Part shown: positions 1 through 9,038 of the stretch, one piece after another
How the letters are laid out: each line of letters starts with the position of its first letter
Position numbering within the stretch: position 1 is the stretch's first letter
Source of the DNA: Verrucomicrobiota bacterium
GTDB lineage: Bacteria; Verrucomicrobiota; Verrucomicrobiia; Chthoniobacterales; UBA10450
DNA length: 20,408 bases
Reading direction: 5' to 3'
Assembly: GCA_003218615.1 (NCBI GenBank)
Contig: QHOD01000062.1
Location: 1 to 20,408, forward strand
Program-made: the position numbers and the translations under genes
Notes under the pieces: generated by a model
Told to the model about the DNA's origin: nothing
Databases searched by the model: none
What the model saw: the letters and a program-made list of their open reading frames with translations, nothing else

Positions 1-1
1 G

Positions 2-1147
2 CAGACGACCTTTAGGGACATATTTCTCCAACATTCCCAATTGTCCGTTACAACCAGCCCCGCAGTATTCCTGGCAACGAACGTGCCGCTAAAGATCCGG
101 CTAGACGGCTTGCCGAAGAATGTCCCTTATCCATTTTGGAGCGTCGTAAATCTGACGCGCAACATTGGGGTTGATACTCCACAGGTGTTAAACGGCCTGA
201 CGTACGACTTCTATTCCTGGTCAGATGGCGGCGCACGCTTTCACAATATCTCAGCGCCACCGACTTCCACTAGCTACGTCGCTAATTTCTGGAAGAGACC
301 CGGCTTTGGCACAATCAGTGCGAACCCCAACCCCGTGCAATTAGCCGCTGGCAGTACCACAGGTGTGACCAATGTCTTTTGGTCAAGCGCACAAACTGTG
401 GCAGTAGAGGTGCACCGGGATTCACCCTCTGGGCTGCTCTTTGCCCGAACTGCGGCCGGCAGCTTTTCGTTGCCTACGGGAAACTGGGTGCAGGAAGGCA
501 CCAAGCTCTTCTTGCAGGACGTGAGTGGCGGCCAGCCTCTTACTTCGACCTTTACCCTTGATTCGGTGACTTTGCACGTGACCTCCGCCCCCACTGGTTC
601 GATCACGGCCGACCCGAATCCGCTGATCACCGATTGGCGCGGACTTGGAGCAACAATCCTCTCCTGGACAAGCTACGGAACTAGCAGCGTTGAAATCCAC
701 ATCAATGCTCCCAATGGCAACAAGCTCATCGGAAGCGGTCCGGGCAGTTTCTCGGTGTCAACCGGCCACTGGGCAGCGCCGGGGATGACATTTTACCTTC
801 AAAATACCTCCAACGGCTTGCCTTTAACTGCCGCTAATACGATCGCCAAGGTCACAATGATCGGTGGCAAAATCTCCATCAGTCCGAATCCGATTATTGT
901 GACCGATGGTTCGGGTTTGGGTGTCGCGACGATCACCTCGACGGCCTACGGGACCACGGCAGTTCAAGTGCGCGTCGACTCTCCGTCAGGAAATCTGCTT
1001 TACAGTTTTAGTTCGGGCACGTTCTCAGGAACCACAGGTAAGTGGGTCCAAAATGGCCAGAAATTCTACCTTCAGGACGTTTCTGATGGAAAACCTCTCA
1101 CGTCTGCTGACACCTTGGCGGTTGCTACCGCGAACGTGCAACCGTAA
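2..1147 (+). CDS. Secreted protein with three tandem Ig-like repeats (5' end outside window)
   Basis: The reading frame is open to the left edge with no stop, so this is the C-terminal part of a larger protein; the first in-frame start-like codon (TTG at 41) is probably internal. Residue numbers here count from that TTG. Residues 1-85 resemble the small beta domain with a 'WSDGGA' motif (residues 60-65) seen in large secreted or polysaccharide-active proteins. Three tandem repeats of about 88 residues follow (about 90-180, 187-273, 277-365). Each runs from a 'ANPNP/DPNP/SPNP' opening through 'V.VEV/SVEIH/AVQVR', 'G.F/S..TG.W' and 'FYLQDVS.G.PLT' to the end. This repeat type is common in secreted Acidobacteria and Verrucomicrobia proteins and is presumed to be an Ig-like or fibronectin-like spacer. 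No catalytic domain is visible. The upstream part, which would define the function, lies outside the window. Confidence 0.8.
   Translation, partial: QTTFRDIFLQHSQLSVTTSPAVFLATNVPLKIRLDGLPKNVPYPFWSVVNLTRNIGVDTPQVLNGLTYDFYSWSDGGARFHNISAPPTSTSYVANFWKRPGFGTISANPNPVQLAAGSTTGVTNVFWSSAQTVAVEVHRDSPSGLLFARTAAGSFSLPTGNWVQEGTKLFLQDVSGGQPLTSTFTLDSVTLHVTSAPTGSITADPNPLITDWRGLGATILSWTSYGTSSVEIHINAPNGNKLIGSGPGSFSVSTGHWAAPGMTFYLQNTSNGLPLTAANTIAKVTMIGGKISISPNPIIVTDGSGLGVATITSTAYGTTAVQVRVDSPSGNLLYSFSSGTFSGTTGKWVQNGQKFYLQDVSDGKPLTSADTLAVATANVQP
308..1135 (+). repeat. Three tandem ~88-residue protein repeats
   Basis: The coding sequence holds three degenerate copies at about 308-580, 599-859 and 869-1135. The copies are clear at protein level (NPNP...TGxW...FYLQDVS/NTSxGxPLT) but diverged in DNA, so this is an old domain duplication rather than a recent tandem repeat. 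Confidence 0.75.
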
Positions 1148-1225
1148 CAAGGCACTGAGTCAATCGTCGTCCGTGGGATGCACGGCGTTGTGCACGACTA
1201 AAGTCAGTTAGTTTCACAAGAGAGT

Positions 1226-2407
1226 ATGCGCCTGACTGTCTCCATCGCTCTCGCGGTCACATTTGTGGTGTCATGCGGTCCCGGATGTTATGCGATTACA
1301 AACGATTCGGTGCCCGCGCTTGCCAAAGCGCTTTCAGATCTTCCACCAGATGGCCCCGTCCTCGATTTAGCCGAAGGCACTTATACGATTGGCAGCACCT
1401 GGAGGATTTCGAAGCCAGGAATCACGATTCGCGGCGCTGGGATTGGTAAGACGGTGTTGATCCGGGATCCGCAATTTGACGGGATTATGGTGAACGTGGA
1501 TGGCATGAACAGCACGATCACTGGTCTGACACTCGATGGCAACGGCACGGCAAGAGTGATTTTCTTAAACCGGCCCGGCGATGTGGCTGATACAATTGAA
1601 GTGAAAAACTTCACTCAGATCGGCGTAGCAGTCCCTGCGCTTGCTTTCGGTTGTCACATTAGTCACTGCGTCGTGAGTGGTAATCAAGATCTTCCTCTGG
1701 GCAGCATGGCTATCTGGCATGATGCAGGGAAACGACCGCTGCCCACGAGCGATCCTCTCATAATCGACCACAATGAAGTTACGGGGAGCGGCATTTATTG
1801 CACAGGCGGCCCGGTGAAGATCGAGTATAATCATTTAAGCAGGAACCATTGCGTCGCTGGCGGCGGCGGTGGTCAGATGGATATCGGAAATGCATTTACC
1901 ACAAATACCGTCGCCACCATTACCAACAATACAATCGTAGACGGTTGCAATATCAAGTCAGGCGGAATTGAAATGGGTGGCGGCACCTTCACAGTGGAGA
2001 ACAATACAATTCGGAACCATGGAACTGCTGGCATCGGAGTAGGACATAACGCGGTCCGGGCAGTAATCAGGGCGAACACCATCTCAAATTCTGGCCGCTA
2101 CCTTGCTGATAAGAATAAGCCGCAGGCTAGAGCTGGGATTTACGTCGTGTATGGCGCCGCAAATGTAGAGATTTCCGGGAATCGCTGCTTCGATGATCAG
2201 CCAAGCAAAACGCAAACATGGGGAATTATTCTCACCAGCCTCCCGATGCGGCCAGACCCCAGATTTGCGGCGAGGGCCACTGACCACGTCGTCATCAAAG
2301 AAAACGATCTGCGCGGGAATATTCATCCAGAGGGATTGCTGGATGAAAGCGGTGCTCGAGACCGGATCACCGCTGGCAATCTTCCGCCACAGGCAAATCG
2401 ACACTGA
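1226..2407 (+). CDS. Exported right-handed parallel beta-helix protein
   Basis: This 393-residue protein begins with a Sec signal peptide (hydrophobic stretch about residues 4-22, likely cleaved after CYA). The mature part reads as a pectate-lyase-3/NosD-like right-handed beta-helix. An N-terminal segment ('GTYTIG...GITIRGAGIGKTVLI') matches the usual cap of such folds. It is followed by rungs with regular I/V-x-I/V-x-x-N-x-I spacing ('ITGLTLDGNG', 'IDHNEVTGSGIYC', 'IEYNHLSRNHC', 'ITNNTIVDG', 'VENNTIRNHG', 'IRANTISNSG', 'ISGNRCFDD', 'IKENDLRGN'). Such proteins bind or cleave polysaccharides or act as surface adhesins; no lyase catalytic set could be assigned with confidence. The ATG at 1226 has a weak purine-rich ribosome site (aagagag). 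The gene follows another secreted protein after 78 bp and converges on clpB. Confidence 0.85.
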   Translation: MRLTVSIALAVTFVVSCGPGCYAITNDSVPALAKALSDLPPDGPVLDLAEGTYTIGSTWRISKPGITIRGAGIGKTVLIRDPQFDGIMVNVDGMNSTITGLTLDGNGTARVIFLNRPGDVADTIEVKNFTQIGVAVPALAFGCHISHCVVSGNQDLPLGSMAIWHDAGKRPLPTSDPLIIDHNEVTGSGIYCTGGPVKIEYNHLSRNHCVAGGGGGQMDIGNAFTTNTVATITNNTIVDGCNIKSGGIEMGGGTFTVENNTIRNHGTAGIGVGHNAVRAVIRANTISNSGRYLADKNKPQARAGIYVVYGAANVEISGNRCFDDQPSKTQTWGIILTSLPMRPDPRFAARATDHVVIKENDLRGNIHPEGLLDESGARDRITAGNLPPQANRH

Positions 2408-2461
2408 GAGCTTACTCAGGCCTCTCCTCGCCAGACATCCCCCCTCGATCTGCGCGTCAAG

Positions 2462-2476
2462 TGCTCCTCGGGAGCA
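2462..2476. terminator. Weak hairpin between convergent genes
   Basis: TGCTCC-TCG-GGAGCA forms a six-pair stem in the 78 bp gap between the beta-helix gene and the end of clpB. There is no clear T-tract on either strand, so termination is only suggested by position. Confidence 0.25.
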
Positions 2477-2485
2477 TGGAAAAGT

Positions 2486-5059
2486 CTAACGCATGTTGAA
2501 GGTAAGCGCGCCGTTTTTTGCGTCCACCTGGATGGTCTGGCCTTCGCGGACTTTGCCTTCGAGAATGTCGATGCTGAGGGGGTCGAGAATTTCTTTTTGG
2601 ATCGTGCGCCGGAGGGGGCGCGCGCCGTAAACCGGGTCATATCCTTCGCGCGCGAGCAGTTCCTTGGCTGAATCGGACAGCTTGAGCGTGATCTTTTGTT
2701 GCTCGAGGCGTTTTGACAAGCGGTGAAGCTGAATTTCGACGATCTTTTTCAGGTCGCCTTCGGTCAGGCGATCGAAAATGATGATCTCATCAACGCGGTT
2801 GAGAAATTCCGGCCGAAAATGCGCGCGCAACGCATCTGTCACCAGACGGGAACGCGCTTCTTTCGATTCTTCCTCAGTAATGTACTGCGAACCGATGTTG
2901 GAGGTCATAATGATGACCGTGTTCTTAAAATCGACCGTTCTCCCCTGCCCGTCCGTGATCCGACCGTCATCGAGCACTTGCAGCAATACGTTGAAAACGT
3001 CCGGATGCGCTTTTTCGATTTCGTCGAAGAGCACGACCGAATACGGCTTGCGCCGAACAGCTTCGGAAAGTTGTCCGCCTTCTTCGTAGCCGACGTATCC
3101 GGGCGGCGCGCCGATCAAACGCGCAACGGTGTGTTTCTCCATGTACTCGCTCATGTCGATTCTGATCATGGCGTTTTCGTCGTCGAACAGAAACTCGGCG
3201 AGTGCACGGGACAGCTCGGTTTTGCCGACCCCAGTCGGGCCAAGAAAAAGAAAAGAACCGAGTGGCCGGTTCGGATCCTGCAAACCCGCCCGTGCGCGGC
3301 GCACAGCGTTGGCCACGGCTTTGACGGCCTCGTCTTGTCCGACAACGCGCAGATGCAAATGCTTCTCGAGTTTGACCAGCTTTTCGCGCTCGCCCTCCTG
3401 CAATCGTGAGACTGGAATATGCGTCCAGTTCGAAACAACTTCGGCGATGTCTTCCTCGGTCACTTCTTCGCGAAGCAACGTTGATTGTCGATCTTTTGCC
3501 GTTTTTGCTGTCGCAGCGGCCAGTTTTTTTTCCAGCTCCGGTATGCGGCCATATTGGATTTCGCTCGCCTTTGCCAGTTCGCCGCGACGCTGGGCGCGCT
3601 CCAGTTCGGTGCGGAGCCGATCCAGCTCTTCTTTCCATTTCCGTTGTTCTTCGAGAACGGCCTTTTCCTTCTGCCATTCTGCTTTGAGCGCAGAAGATTT
3701 TTCTTTCAATTCGGCTAATTCTTTCTCGAGCTTTTTCAGGCGCTCTTTGCTCGCTGGATCTTTTTCTTTTTTGAGCGCCTGCCGCTCCATTTCGTGCTGC
3801 ATGATTTCGCGCTCGATCATGTCAATTTCGGTCGGCATGGAATCGAGCTCTATCTTCAAACGCGACGCCGCTTCATCGACAAGGTCGATTGCTTTATCCG
3901 GCAAAAAGCGATCGCTGATGTAGCGATGGGACAAAACTGCTGCCGCGACCAGCGCCGCATCAGTGATGCGAACGCCGTGATGCACTTCGTAGCGCTCTTT
4001 CAATCCGCGCAGAATCGCGATCGTGTCTTCCACGCTCGGCTCATCAACGAGCACGGGTTGAAACCGGCGTTCGAGGGCAGCGTCTTTCTCGATGTACTTG
4101 CGGTATTCATCGAGCGTGGTTGCGCCGATCGTGCGCAACTCGCCCCGGGCCAACATCGGTTTGAGCATGTTCGATGCATCAACTGATCCTTCCGCCGCGC
4201 CGGCACCCACAATGGTGTGCAACTCGTCGATGAACAAAATGACCTGGCCTTGCGAATCGGTCACTTCTTTCAAGAACGCTTTTAGCCGATCCTCGAATTC
4301 GCCTCGGAACTTTGCGCCCGCGATCATTGCGCCGATATCCATCGCGATGATCCGTTTGTTCTTGAGCGACTCGGGGACATCGCCGCTGATGATCCGTCGC
4401 GCAAGCCCTTCCACGATGGCGGTTTTGCCAACGCCAGGATCCCCAATCAGCACCGGATTATTTTTTGTGCGGCGCGAGAGCACCTGCATGATACGTCGGA
4501 TTTCGTTGTCGCGTCCGATGACCGGATCGATTTTCCCGCGGCGCGCGAGTGCGGTCAGATCACGTCCGTATTTTTCCAGCGCCTGATATTTGCCTTCAGG
4601 ATTTTGATCGGTCACCCGCTGCGAACCACGCACTTGTTGCAGGGCTTGCATAACCTTGTCGTGGGTAACGCCGAGATCTTTCAGCAATTTCGCAGCTGGC
4701 ACATTTGCGGCGGTGAGCGCGAGCAGGTAATGCTCAGCGCTCGTGAATTCGTCCTTTAATTTCGACATCTCCTTGTCGGCGCCGTCGAGCACGCTGCGCA
4801 GTTCATTCGCGAGCCGAAGATCGACAGCAGCGCCATGAACTTTCGGGCGACGCTCCAGCTCGGAACGCAAACCGTTGCGCAATTGGTTTGCGTCAACTCC
4901 GATCTTCTCAAGCAGCGGTCGCGTTATCCCGTCTGTTTGATCGAGCAACGCCGAGAGAAAATGCTCATTCGCAATTTCCTGGTGATTGGATTGCGAAGCG
5001 AGATCCTGCGCAGCCTGGAGCCCCTCCTGCATTTTCTGCGTGAACTTGTCGATGCGCAT
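2486..5059 (-). CDS. clpB: ATP-dependent disaggregase ClpB
   Basis: At 857 residues this has normal ClpB length and the full architecture. It has a Clp N domain (about 1-145), a first AAA+ module with Walker A GDPGVGKT (206-213) and Walker B VILFIDE (273-279), and a long charged coiled-coil middle domain (about 405-525). The second AAA+ module has Walker A GPTGVGKT (607-614), Walker B VVLFDE (675-680), pore loop GYVG (654-657) and sensor-2 GARPLRR (812-818). The middle domain separates it from ClpA and ClpC. ClpB works with DnaK in the cytoplasm to extract polypeptides from aggregates after heat stress. The first pore loop reads GAKFRG where most homologues have GAKYRG; Phe keeps the aromatic. 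The start is the family-typical 'MRIDKFTQKM'. I saw no CIRCE element in the 118 bp divergent upstream region. The gene is alone on its strand here. Confidence 0.98.
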   Translation of the reverse strand: MRIDKFTQKMQEGLQAAQDLASQSNHQEIANEHFLSALLDQTDGITRPLLEKIGVDANQLRNGLRSELERRPKVHGAAVDLRLANELRSVLDGADKEMSKLKDEFTSAEHYLLALTAANVPAAKLLKDLGVTHDKVMQALQQVRGSQRVTDQNPEGKYQALEKYGRDLTALARRGKIDPVIGRDNEIRRIMQVLSRRTKNNPVLIGDPGVGKTAIVEGLARRIISGDVPESLKNKRIIAMDIGAMIAGAKFRGEFEDRLKAFLKEVTDSQGQVILFIDELHTIVGAGAAEGSVDASNMLKPMLARGELRTIGATTLDEYRKYIEKDAALERRFQPVLVDEPSVEDTIAILRGLKERYEVHHGVRITDAALVAAAVLSHRYISDRFLPDKAIDLVDEAASRLKIELDSMPTEIDMIEREIMQHEMERQALKKEKDPASKERLKKLEKELAELKEKSSALKAEWQKEKAVLEEQRKWKEELDRLRTELERAQRRGELAKASEIQYGRIPELEKKLAAATAKTAKDRQSTLLREEVTEEDIAEVVSNWTHIPVSRLQEGEREKLVKLEKHLHLRVVGQDEAVKAVANAVRRARAGLQDPNRPLGSFLFLGPTGVGKTELSRALAEFLFDDENAMIRIDMSEYMEKHTVARLIGAPPGYVGYEEGGQLSEAVRRKPYSVVLFDEIEKAHPDVFNVLLQVLDDGRITDGQGRTVDFKNTVIIMTSNIGSQYITEEESKEARSRLVTDALRAHFRPEFLNRVDEIIIFDRLTEGDLKKIVEIQLHRLSKRLEQQKITLKLSDSAKELLAREGYDPVYGARPLRRTIQKEILDPLSIDILEGKVREGQTIQVDAKNGALTFNMR

Positions 5060-5177
5060 ACGTCACCATCAGCTATCGCTCGGCCTGCATCAAATGCGGT
5101 CCCTGGCAAACAGATCGCGCCAGCAAATATCCGCCGCTAATTGCAGCTTTGTCGTTCCCCTCGTATGAGTCTTTACA
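5060..5177. promoter_or_regulatory. Divergent promoter region, clpB / MFS gene
   Basis: This 118 bp gap separates two divergently transcribed genes and must hold the clpB promoter. I could not identify convincing -35/-10 hexamers or a heat-shock inverted repeat. Neither flanking start has a strong Shine-Dalgarno sequence. Confidence 0.45.
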
Positions 5178-6345
5178 ATGAGCGGAGAAGAAAAATGGAT
5201 TGGATATAAAGCGCTGGCGCTTTTGCGGCCGGGCGCTTTCCGCCGTTACATCATCGGCTCGGCAATCTCTGACACCGGCACGTGGATGCAGGTGATGGCA
5301 CAAGGTTGGGTCATGAGCACACTCACGAACAAGGCGATTCTTTTGGGCATGGTCAATTTCGCAGCCGGTCTTCCAACTCTTGCCCTTACCATGATCGGAG
5401 GCTCGGCGGCGGATCGATTCGATAAGCGAAAAATTTTGATTGCGACACAGATTGCTCAGATTTTGCTTGCGATTGGTCTGGGCTGGCTGGTTCTCACCAA
5501 CCGCATTCACATCTGGCACATCCTCATTTTCGCGGCGCTGCTCGGCGTTTCGATTGCTGGGACCATCGCTCGCCGGTTTATTTGTCGGCTGGTGGGGCGC
5601 GGCCTCGGCATTTTTCGCGAACGCAGTTTCATTCTTCGCGCTGATCGTGGCGTTGATTTCCTTGCCACCGCGGGTCAAGGGAAGCGCCGAAGAGGAGGAA
5701 CAACGGCGCAGTGGTATCCTCGAAGGTTTTCGTTATGTCCGATCGCACCGAACTATTCTGTCCATGATCGCACTCATCGCGCTGACAACCATTTTCGTTT
5801 TCCCTACGATCTCGGTAATGCTGCCGCTTTATGTGCGCAACATTTTGCAGCTCGGTCCGCGTGAACTCGGCTGGTTGATGGCAGTTTCGGGAACCGGTGC
5901 ATTCTCCGGTTCGCTCGGCCTGCTGACGATCGCGCGAGGGGCGCGATTAAAGTTCATGAGCGGAAATGTGCTGGCCATCGCGCTCGGAGTATTCTTGATG
6001 TCGCGCTCGCACAGCTTTCTGCTCACCGCTTTTTCCATGGGAATTCTGGCAATCGCGCTATCGATGAACTTTGGTCTGGCGAACACGATCGTTCAGGAGC
6101 ACGCGCCTTCTGAGTTGCGCGGACGGGTTTCCGCGGTTTTTGGGCTGAGTTTCTTTGGTTTGATGCCGATTGCCGGGCTCGTCGTGACCGGTTTTTCCGA
6201 TTTGGTGGGAATGCGCACTGCGCTCGCAGTGGCGTCGGTGATTTACGGAGTTGCCGCCTTTTCCGTCTTGAGCCTCGCCGGCCGCCATGTTTGTGACCGT
6301 CCGATTTCGCCTGCGCCTGAGCCGGAACTCACGTCGGTGGCGTAA
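5178..6345 (+). pseudogene. MFS exporter (MFS_3/EntS-like), broken by deletion plus frameshift
   Basis: Two reading frames together encode one major facilitator superfamily transporter. The 5' part (5178 to about 5555) gives the N-terminal helices with the family motifs 'GTWMQVMAQGWV' and 'GGSAADRFDKRKIL'. The 3' part (from about 5550 to 6345, another frame) resumes at 'LLGPSLAGLFVGWWGA' and continues through 'HAPSELRGRVSAVFG' to a normal C-terminus. Relatives carry about 38 residues between these points, including a conserved 'NAFDMPARQ'-type loop. That block is absent, so the lesion is an estimated 110-120 bp deletion that also changes frame, not a simple one-base slip. Without repair, the first frame would stop at 5864 after an unrelated tail. 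It ends 15 bp before the TIM-barrel gene, as if once in the same operon. An assembly error remains possible. Confidence 0.85.
5535..5575 (+). other. Deletion/frameshift junction in the MFS gene
   Basis: Around here the first frame reads 'AALLGVSIAG' and the overlapping second frame reads 'FRLLGPSLAG'. The product therefore passes from one Leu-Leu-Gly to an equivalent later one, with the intervening conserved loop lost. The frame change requires a deletion length of 3n+2. Confidence 0.7.
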
Positions 6346-6360
6346 GCGCTCGTCAGGCCA

Positions 6361-7275
6361 ATGATTGCCTTTTCCACCTGTTGGAACTCCGGACGCCACA
6401 CGGCCGGCGATGAAATGCTGCGCGAAATCAAAGGCGAGCTCGGATTCGATTTGATTGAGCTGGGACACGGCATCCGTATCTCGCTCATCCCGGGGATTCA
6501 AAAAATGTTTGATGCGGGTGAAATCCGCTTCAGCAGCCTGCATAATTTTTGTCCGCTTCCGGTTGAAGTAATGGTGGCCTCGCCCGATTGCTTCAGATTT
6601 TCCGCTGCGTATCCAGAGGAACGTGAGCGCGCGGTCAGGCAAACATTTCAGACAATTGATTTCGCGGAGCGGTTAGGCGCGCCCTTTGTGGTATTGCACT
6701 TGGGCGAGGTGAATATGCAACCCATCACCGATCCGTTGATCGACTTGGCGAAAACCGGGAAATACCTGTCGCGCAAATATGTTGATCTAAAAGTAAAAGC
6801 CGTGCAAAAACGTGAGAAAATTGGGCCCAATTATCTACAGCGAGTGAAAGATTGCCTGCGCCGCATCATTGAGCGTGCCGCTTTGAAGAACATCCGGCTG
6901 GGAGTCGAGAGCAGGCGCGGATATGAAGAAATCCCAACGGAGCGTGAATTTCCGGCGTTGCTCGATGAAATGAATTCGCCTCAGATCGGCTACTGGCATG
7001 ATTTCGGGCACGTCCAAATCAAAGAGAATCTTGCATTTCTCGATCATGCCGAGTGGTTGGGCGCGATCGGTCCCCGCACGTTCGGCTGCCACGTGCAAGA
7101 CTGCATCTGGCCTGCGCAAGATCATCAACCGCCTTTCGCCGGGGATGTCGATCTTGAGAAACTTGTTCCGCTCCTTCCCGCAAACTGCTTATTTGTCTGG
7201 GAGATGAGCCCGCGCATAACAGCCGATAAAATTCGGCAGTCAGTCCAAGTTTGGAAGCAACGCTTCGGCGAATGA
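6361..7275 (+). CDS. TIM-barrel sugar isomerase/epimerase-like protein
   Basis: This 304-residue protein has the layout of the xylose isomerase-like TIM barrel (AP_endonuc_2) family, whose members isomerise or epimerise sugars or, in some branches, cut DNA at abasic sites. Likely metal or active-site residues fall at barrel strand ends: H61 ('SLHNF'), H113 ('VLHLGE'), E183 ('GVESRRG'), D214 and H217 ('WHDFGH'), H244 ('GCHVQD') and E281 ('VWEMSP'). There is no signal peptide, so it should be cytoplasmic. The substrate cannot be read from the sequence. The start ATG lies 15 bp after the MFS remnant and has no clear Shine-Dalgarno. The stop overlaps the next start (ATGA at 7272), which implies translational coupling to the membrane protein downstream. 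Confidence 0.85.
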   Translation: MIAFSTCWNSGRHTAGDEMLREIKGELGFDLIELGHGIRISLIPGIQKMFDAGEIRFSSLHNFCPLPVEVMVASPDCFRFSAAYPEERERAVRQTFQTIDFAERLGAPFVVLHLGEVNMQPITDPLIDLAKTGKYLSRKYVDLKVKAVQKREKIGPNYLQRVKDCLRRIIERAALKNIRLGVESRRGYEEIPTEREFPALLDEMNSPQIGYWHDFGHVQIKENLAFLDHAEWLGAIGPRTFGCHVQDCIWPAQDHQPPFAGDVDLEKLVPLLPANCLFVWEMSPRITADKIRQSVQVWKQRFGE

Positions 7276-8300
7276 AAAAAATCCTGGTCACGATTTTCCA
7301 GCTCGCCGTCACGATCGCGGTGCTCTACTGGGTTTATCATGATCCCAACAGGCGCGCCCAGATGGCTGAGGCGATTCGGGACGCCCAATATCACTGGGTT
7401 GTAATCGCCATCCTGGCATACGGCGTCGTCGAAATTGCCGCTGCGTTTCGCTGGTATGTTCTGCTAAAGGTTCAAAAAATTCATCTAACTCTGCCGCGCC
7501 TGTTAGCTTTGTTCTTGATCGGCATGTTTTACAACCAGTTTCTGCCGGGAGGAACTGGCGGCGACATTATTAAAAGTTATTATCTGCTCAAGGAAACACC
7601 CGATAAGAAGGCAGGCGCATTGCTCGCGGTCGTGTTCGACCGCTTTATCGGCCTGGTCGCATTGGTTGCCATCACCGGAACGCTCATCGGTTTGCGTTAT
7701 GATTTCCTCTCGCAAACCACTGAGACGCGAAATTTGCTATGGGTGCTGCTCGTTGTGCTCGGCGCGTCGATCCTGGCGCTGCTTTCCACTTTTGTAATCA
7801 GCGGATTTAATCTGTTCCATTCGTTGCCGGAGAAATTTCCCGGCCGCGAAAAATTGATCGAAATCTCAGCCGCCTATCATCTTTACGCGCGGCATTGGCG
7901 CGCGACGCTCGTAGCATTCGGTGCATCGCTCGTTGCACATCTCGCCACGTTCGCCACGTTCCTATGCGCCGCTTACGCCCTGGGCGCTGCCGTGCCTCTG
8001 GTCAATTTCTTTGCCGTCATGCCGATCGAGCGTACCATCTCGGCGCTGCCAATCAGCTTCGCCGGAATCGGTCTTCGGGAAAAGATTTTCCAAATCATGC
8101 TGCATGGTCTTTGCGGGGTGCCAGAAGCCACGGCGATTCTCATTGGCTCGCTCAGTTTTCTCATCATTTTGATCTGCTGCCTGCCCGGAGCCATCGTTTA
8201 CTTCTTTTACAAACCAAGCGTGGCAGTCGCGCATGTGAAATTGCGCGAGATGGAAAAAGAGATCGCCGTTCTCGAGCATGGGATCAGCGAAGCGGAATAA
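7272..8300 (+). CDS. UPF0104/YbhN-type (LPG synthase TM-like) membrane protein
   Basis: This is a 342-residue polytopic membrane protein with about eight hydrophobic segments. The hallmarks of the lysylphosphatidylglycerol synthase transmembrane / UPF0104 family are present: 'NQFLPGGTGGDIIKSYYL' (about residues 87-104) and, near the C-terminus, 'ERTISALPISFAGIGLRE'. The family includes flippase-like halves of MprF and AglD-type proteins and is generally tied to lipid or lipid-linked sugar transport. No soluble transferase domain is attached. An in-frame start at 7251 would add seven residues (MEATLRR). The ATG at 7272 is preferred because it overlaps the previous stop as ATGA and leads directly into the first helix. 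A charged helix ends the protein ('KLREMEKEIAVLEHG'). Confidence 0.88.
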   Translation: MKKILVTIFQLAVTIAVLYWVYHDPNRRAQMAEAIRDAQYHWVVIAILAYGVVEIAAAFRWYVLLKVQKIHLTLPRLLALFLIGMFYNQFLPGGTGGDIIKSYYLLKETPDKKAGALLAVVFDRFIGLVALVAITGTLIGLRYDFLSQTTETRNLLWVLLVVLGASILALLSTFVISGFNLFHSLPEKFPGREKLIEISAAYHLYARHWRATLVAFGASLVAHLATFATFLCAAYALGAAVPLVNFFAVMPIERTISALPISFAGIGLREKIFQIMLHGLCGVPEATAILIGSLSFLIILICCLPGAIVYFFYKPSVAVAHVKLREMEKEIAVLEHGISEAE

Positions 8301-8330
8301 TGTGGGAGGGACTTCGTTGGCCTAAAGTTT

Positions 8331-9038
8331 GTGAAACAAAAACGTCAGCGTCCCTTCGTTGTCGCTACCTTCGCGATGACGGTGGATGGAAAGACCACGA
8401 CTCGAAATTTCACGCCAGTTGATTTCACCTCGCGCGAAGACAAACTGCATTTGTTTCGTCAGCGCGCGTTGGCTGATGCTGTCCTGATCGGCCACACGAG
8501 TTTAAAGCGTGACAACGTGCGGCTGGGCGTCCCTCTTGAATTACAGAAGGCGCGAAGAAAACGCGGACAAACACCCGCGCCGATTCGCGTCATCGTCTCC
8601 GACAAAGGAAAGATCGACAATCGCTTGAAAATTTTTCAGTCCAACATTTCTCCAATCGTTATTTTTTCCACCAGGCGAATGCCGCGGAAATATCAGCAAA
8701 CCCTGGCAGAAAAGGCAGTGCTCCATTTAAGCAATGGAGAACATGTCGATCTTGCCGTCCTGCTGTACACCCTGCTTGATAATTACAAGATTCACACGAT
8801 CGCGTGCGAAGGCGGCCCGACTTTGTTTCGATCATTGCTGGAGCGCGGCCTGGTCGATCAACTTAATCTCACGATCGCTCCGTCCATGTTTGGGGGAGCG
8901 AGCGCACCTACCTTGACGGGGCTCAGCAAGGAATTTTTGCCCGCAAGTGTGGATTGCGCTCTGATCGACATGCACGTTGTCGGCGAGGAATGTTTTCTCA
9001 CTTATCAAATCAAGCGCCAGCGACGACGCCGGAACTAG
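8331..9038 (+). CDS. RibD C-terminal domain reductase
   Basis: This 235-residue protein belongs to the RibD_C / dihydrofolate-reductase-like family, NADPH-dependent reductases whose best known member reduces the ribosylaminopyrimidine intermediate of riboflavin synthesis. Supporting motifs are 'VATFAMTVDGKTTT' at the N-terminus (canonical 'SLDGKIA'), 'VLIGHTSLKRDNVRL' (canonical 'GxxTxxxDxPxL') and the cofactor-binding 'CEGGPTLFRSLLERGLVDQ' near residue 150. The deaminase half of bifunctional RibD is absent, so this is a stand-alone reductase and its substrate is uncertain. It starts at GTG; no in-frame ATG lies upstream before a stop. A GGAGGG at 8305-8310 is rather far from the start. Its last 29 bp overlap the convergent DUF1272 gene. 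Confidence 0.85.
   Translation: MKQKRQRPFVVATFAMTVDGKTTTRNFTPVDFTSREDKLHLFRQRALADAVLIGHTSLKRDNVRLGVPLELQKARRKRGQTPAPIRVIVSDKGKIDNRLKIFQSNISPIVIFSTRRMPRKYQQTLAEKAVLHLSNGEHVDLAVLLYTLLDNYKIHTIACEGGPTLFRSLLERGLVDQLNLTIAPSMFGGASAPTLTGLSKEFLPASVDCALIDMHVVGEECFLTYQIKRQRRRRN

Noticed and set aside
41..1147. Complete gene starting at the TTG at 41
   Set aside because: The frame is open to the window edge and no signal peptide follows the TTG, so the gene is truncated by the window.
2967..3677. 236-codon minus-strand frame inside clpB
   Set aside because: Same strand, different frame from clpB; the product is Arg/Gly/Ser-rich and featureless.
3129..3923. 264-codon open frame on the plus strand opposite clpB
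   Set aside because: It lies wholly inside the well-supported clpB gene, has Ser/Arg-rich composition with no domain pattern, and is a codon-bias shadow.
5060..5177. CIRCE or other heat-shock operator before clpB
   Set aside because: No TTAGCACTC/GAGTGCTAA-type inverted repeat is present in the gap.
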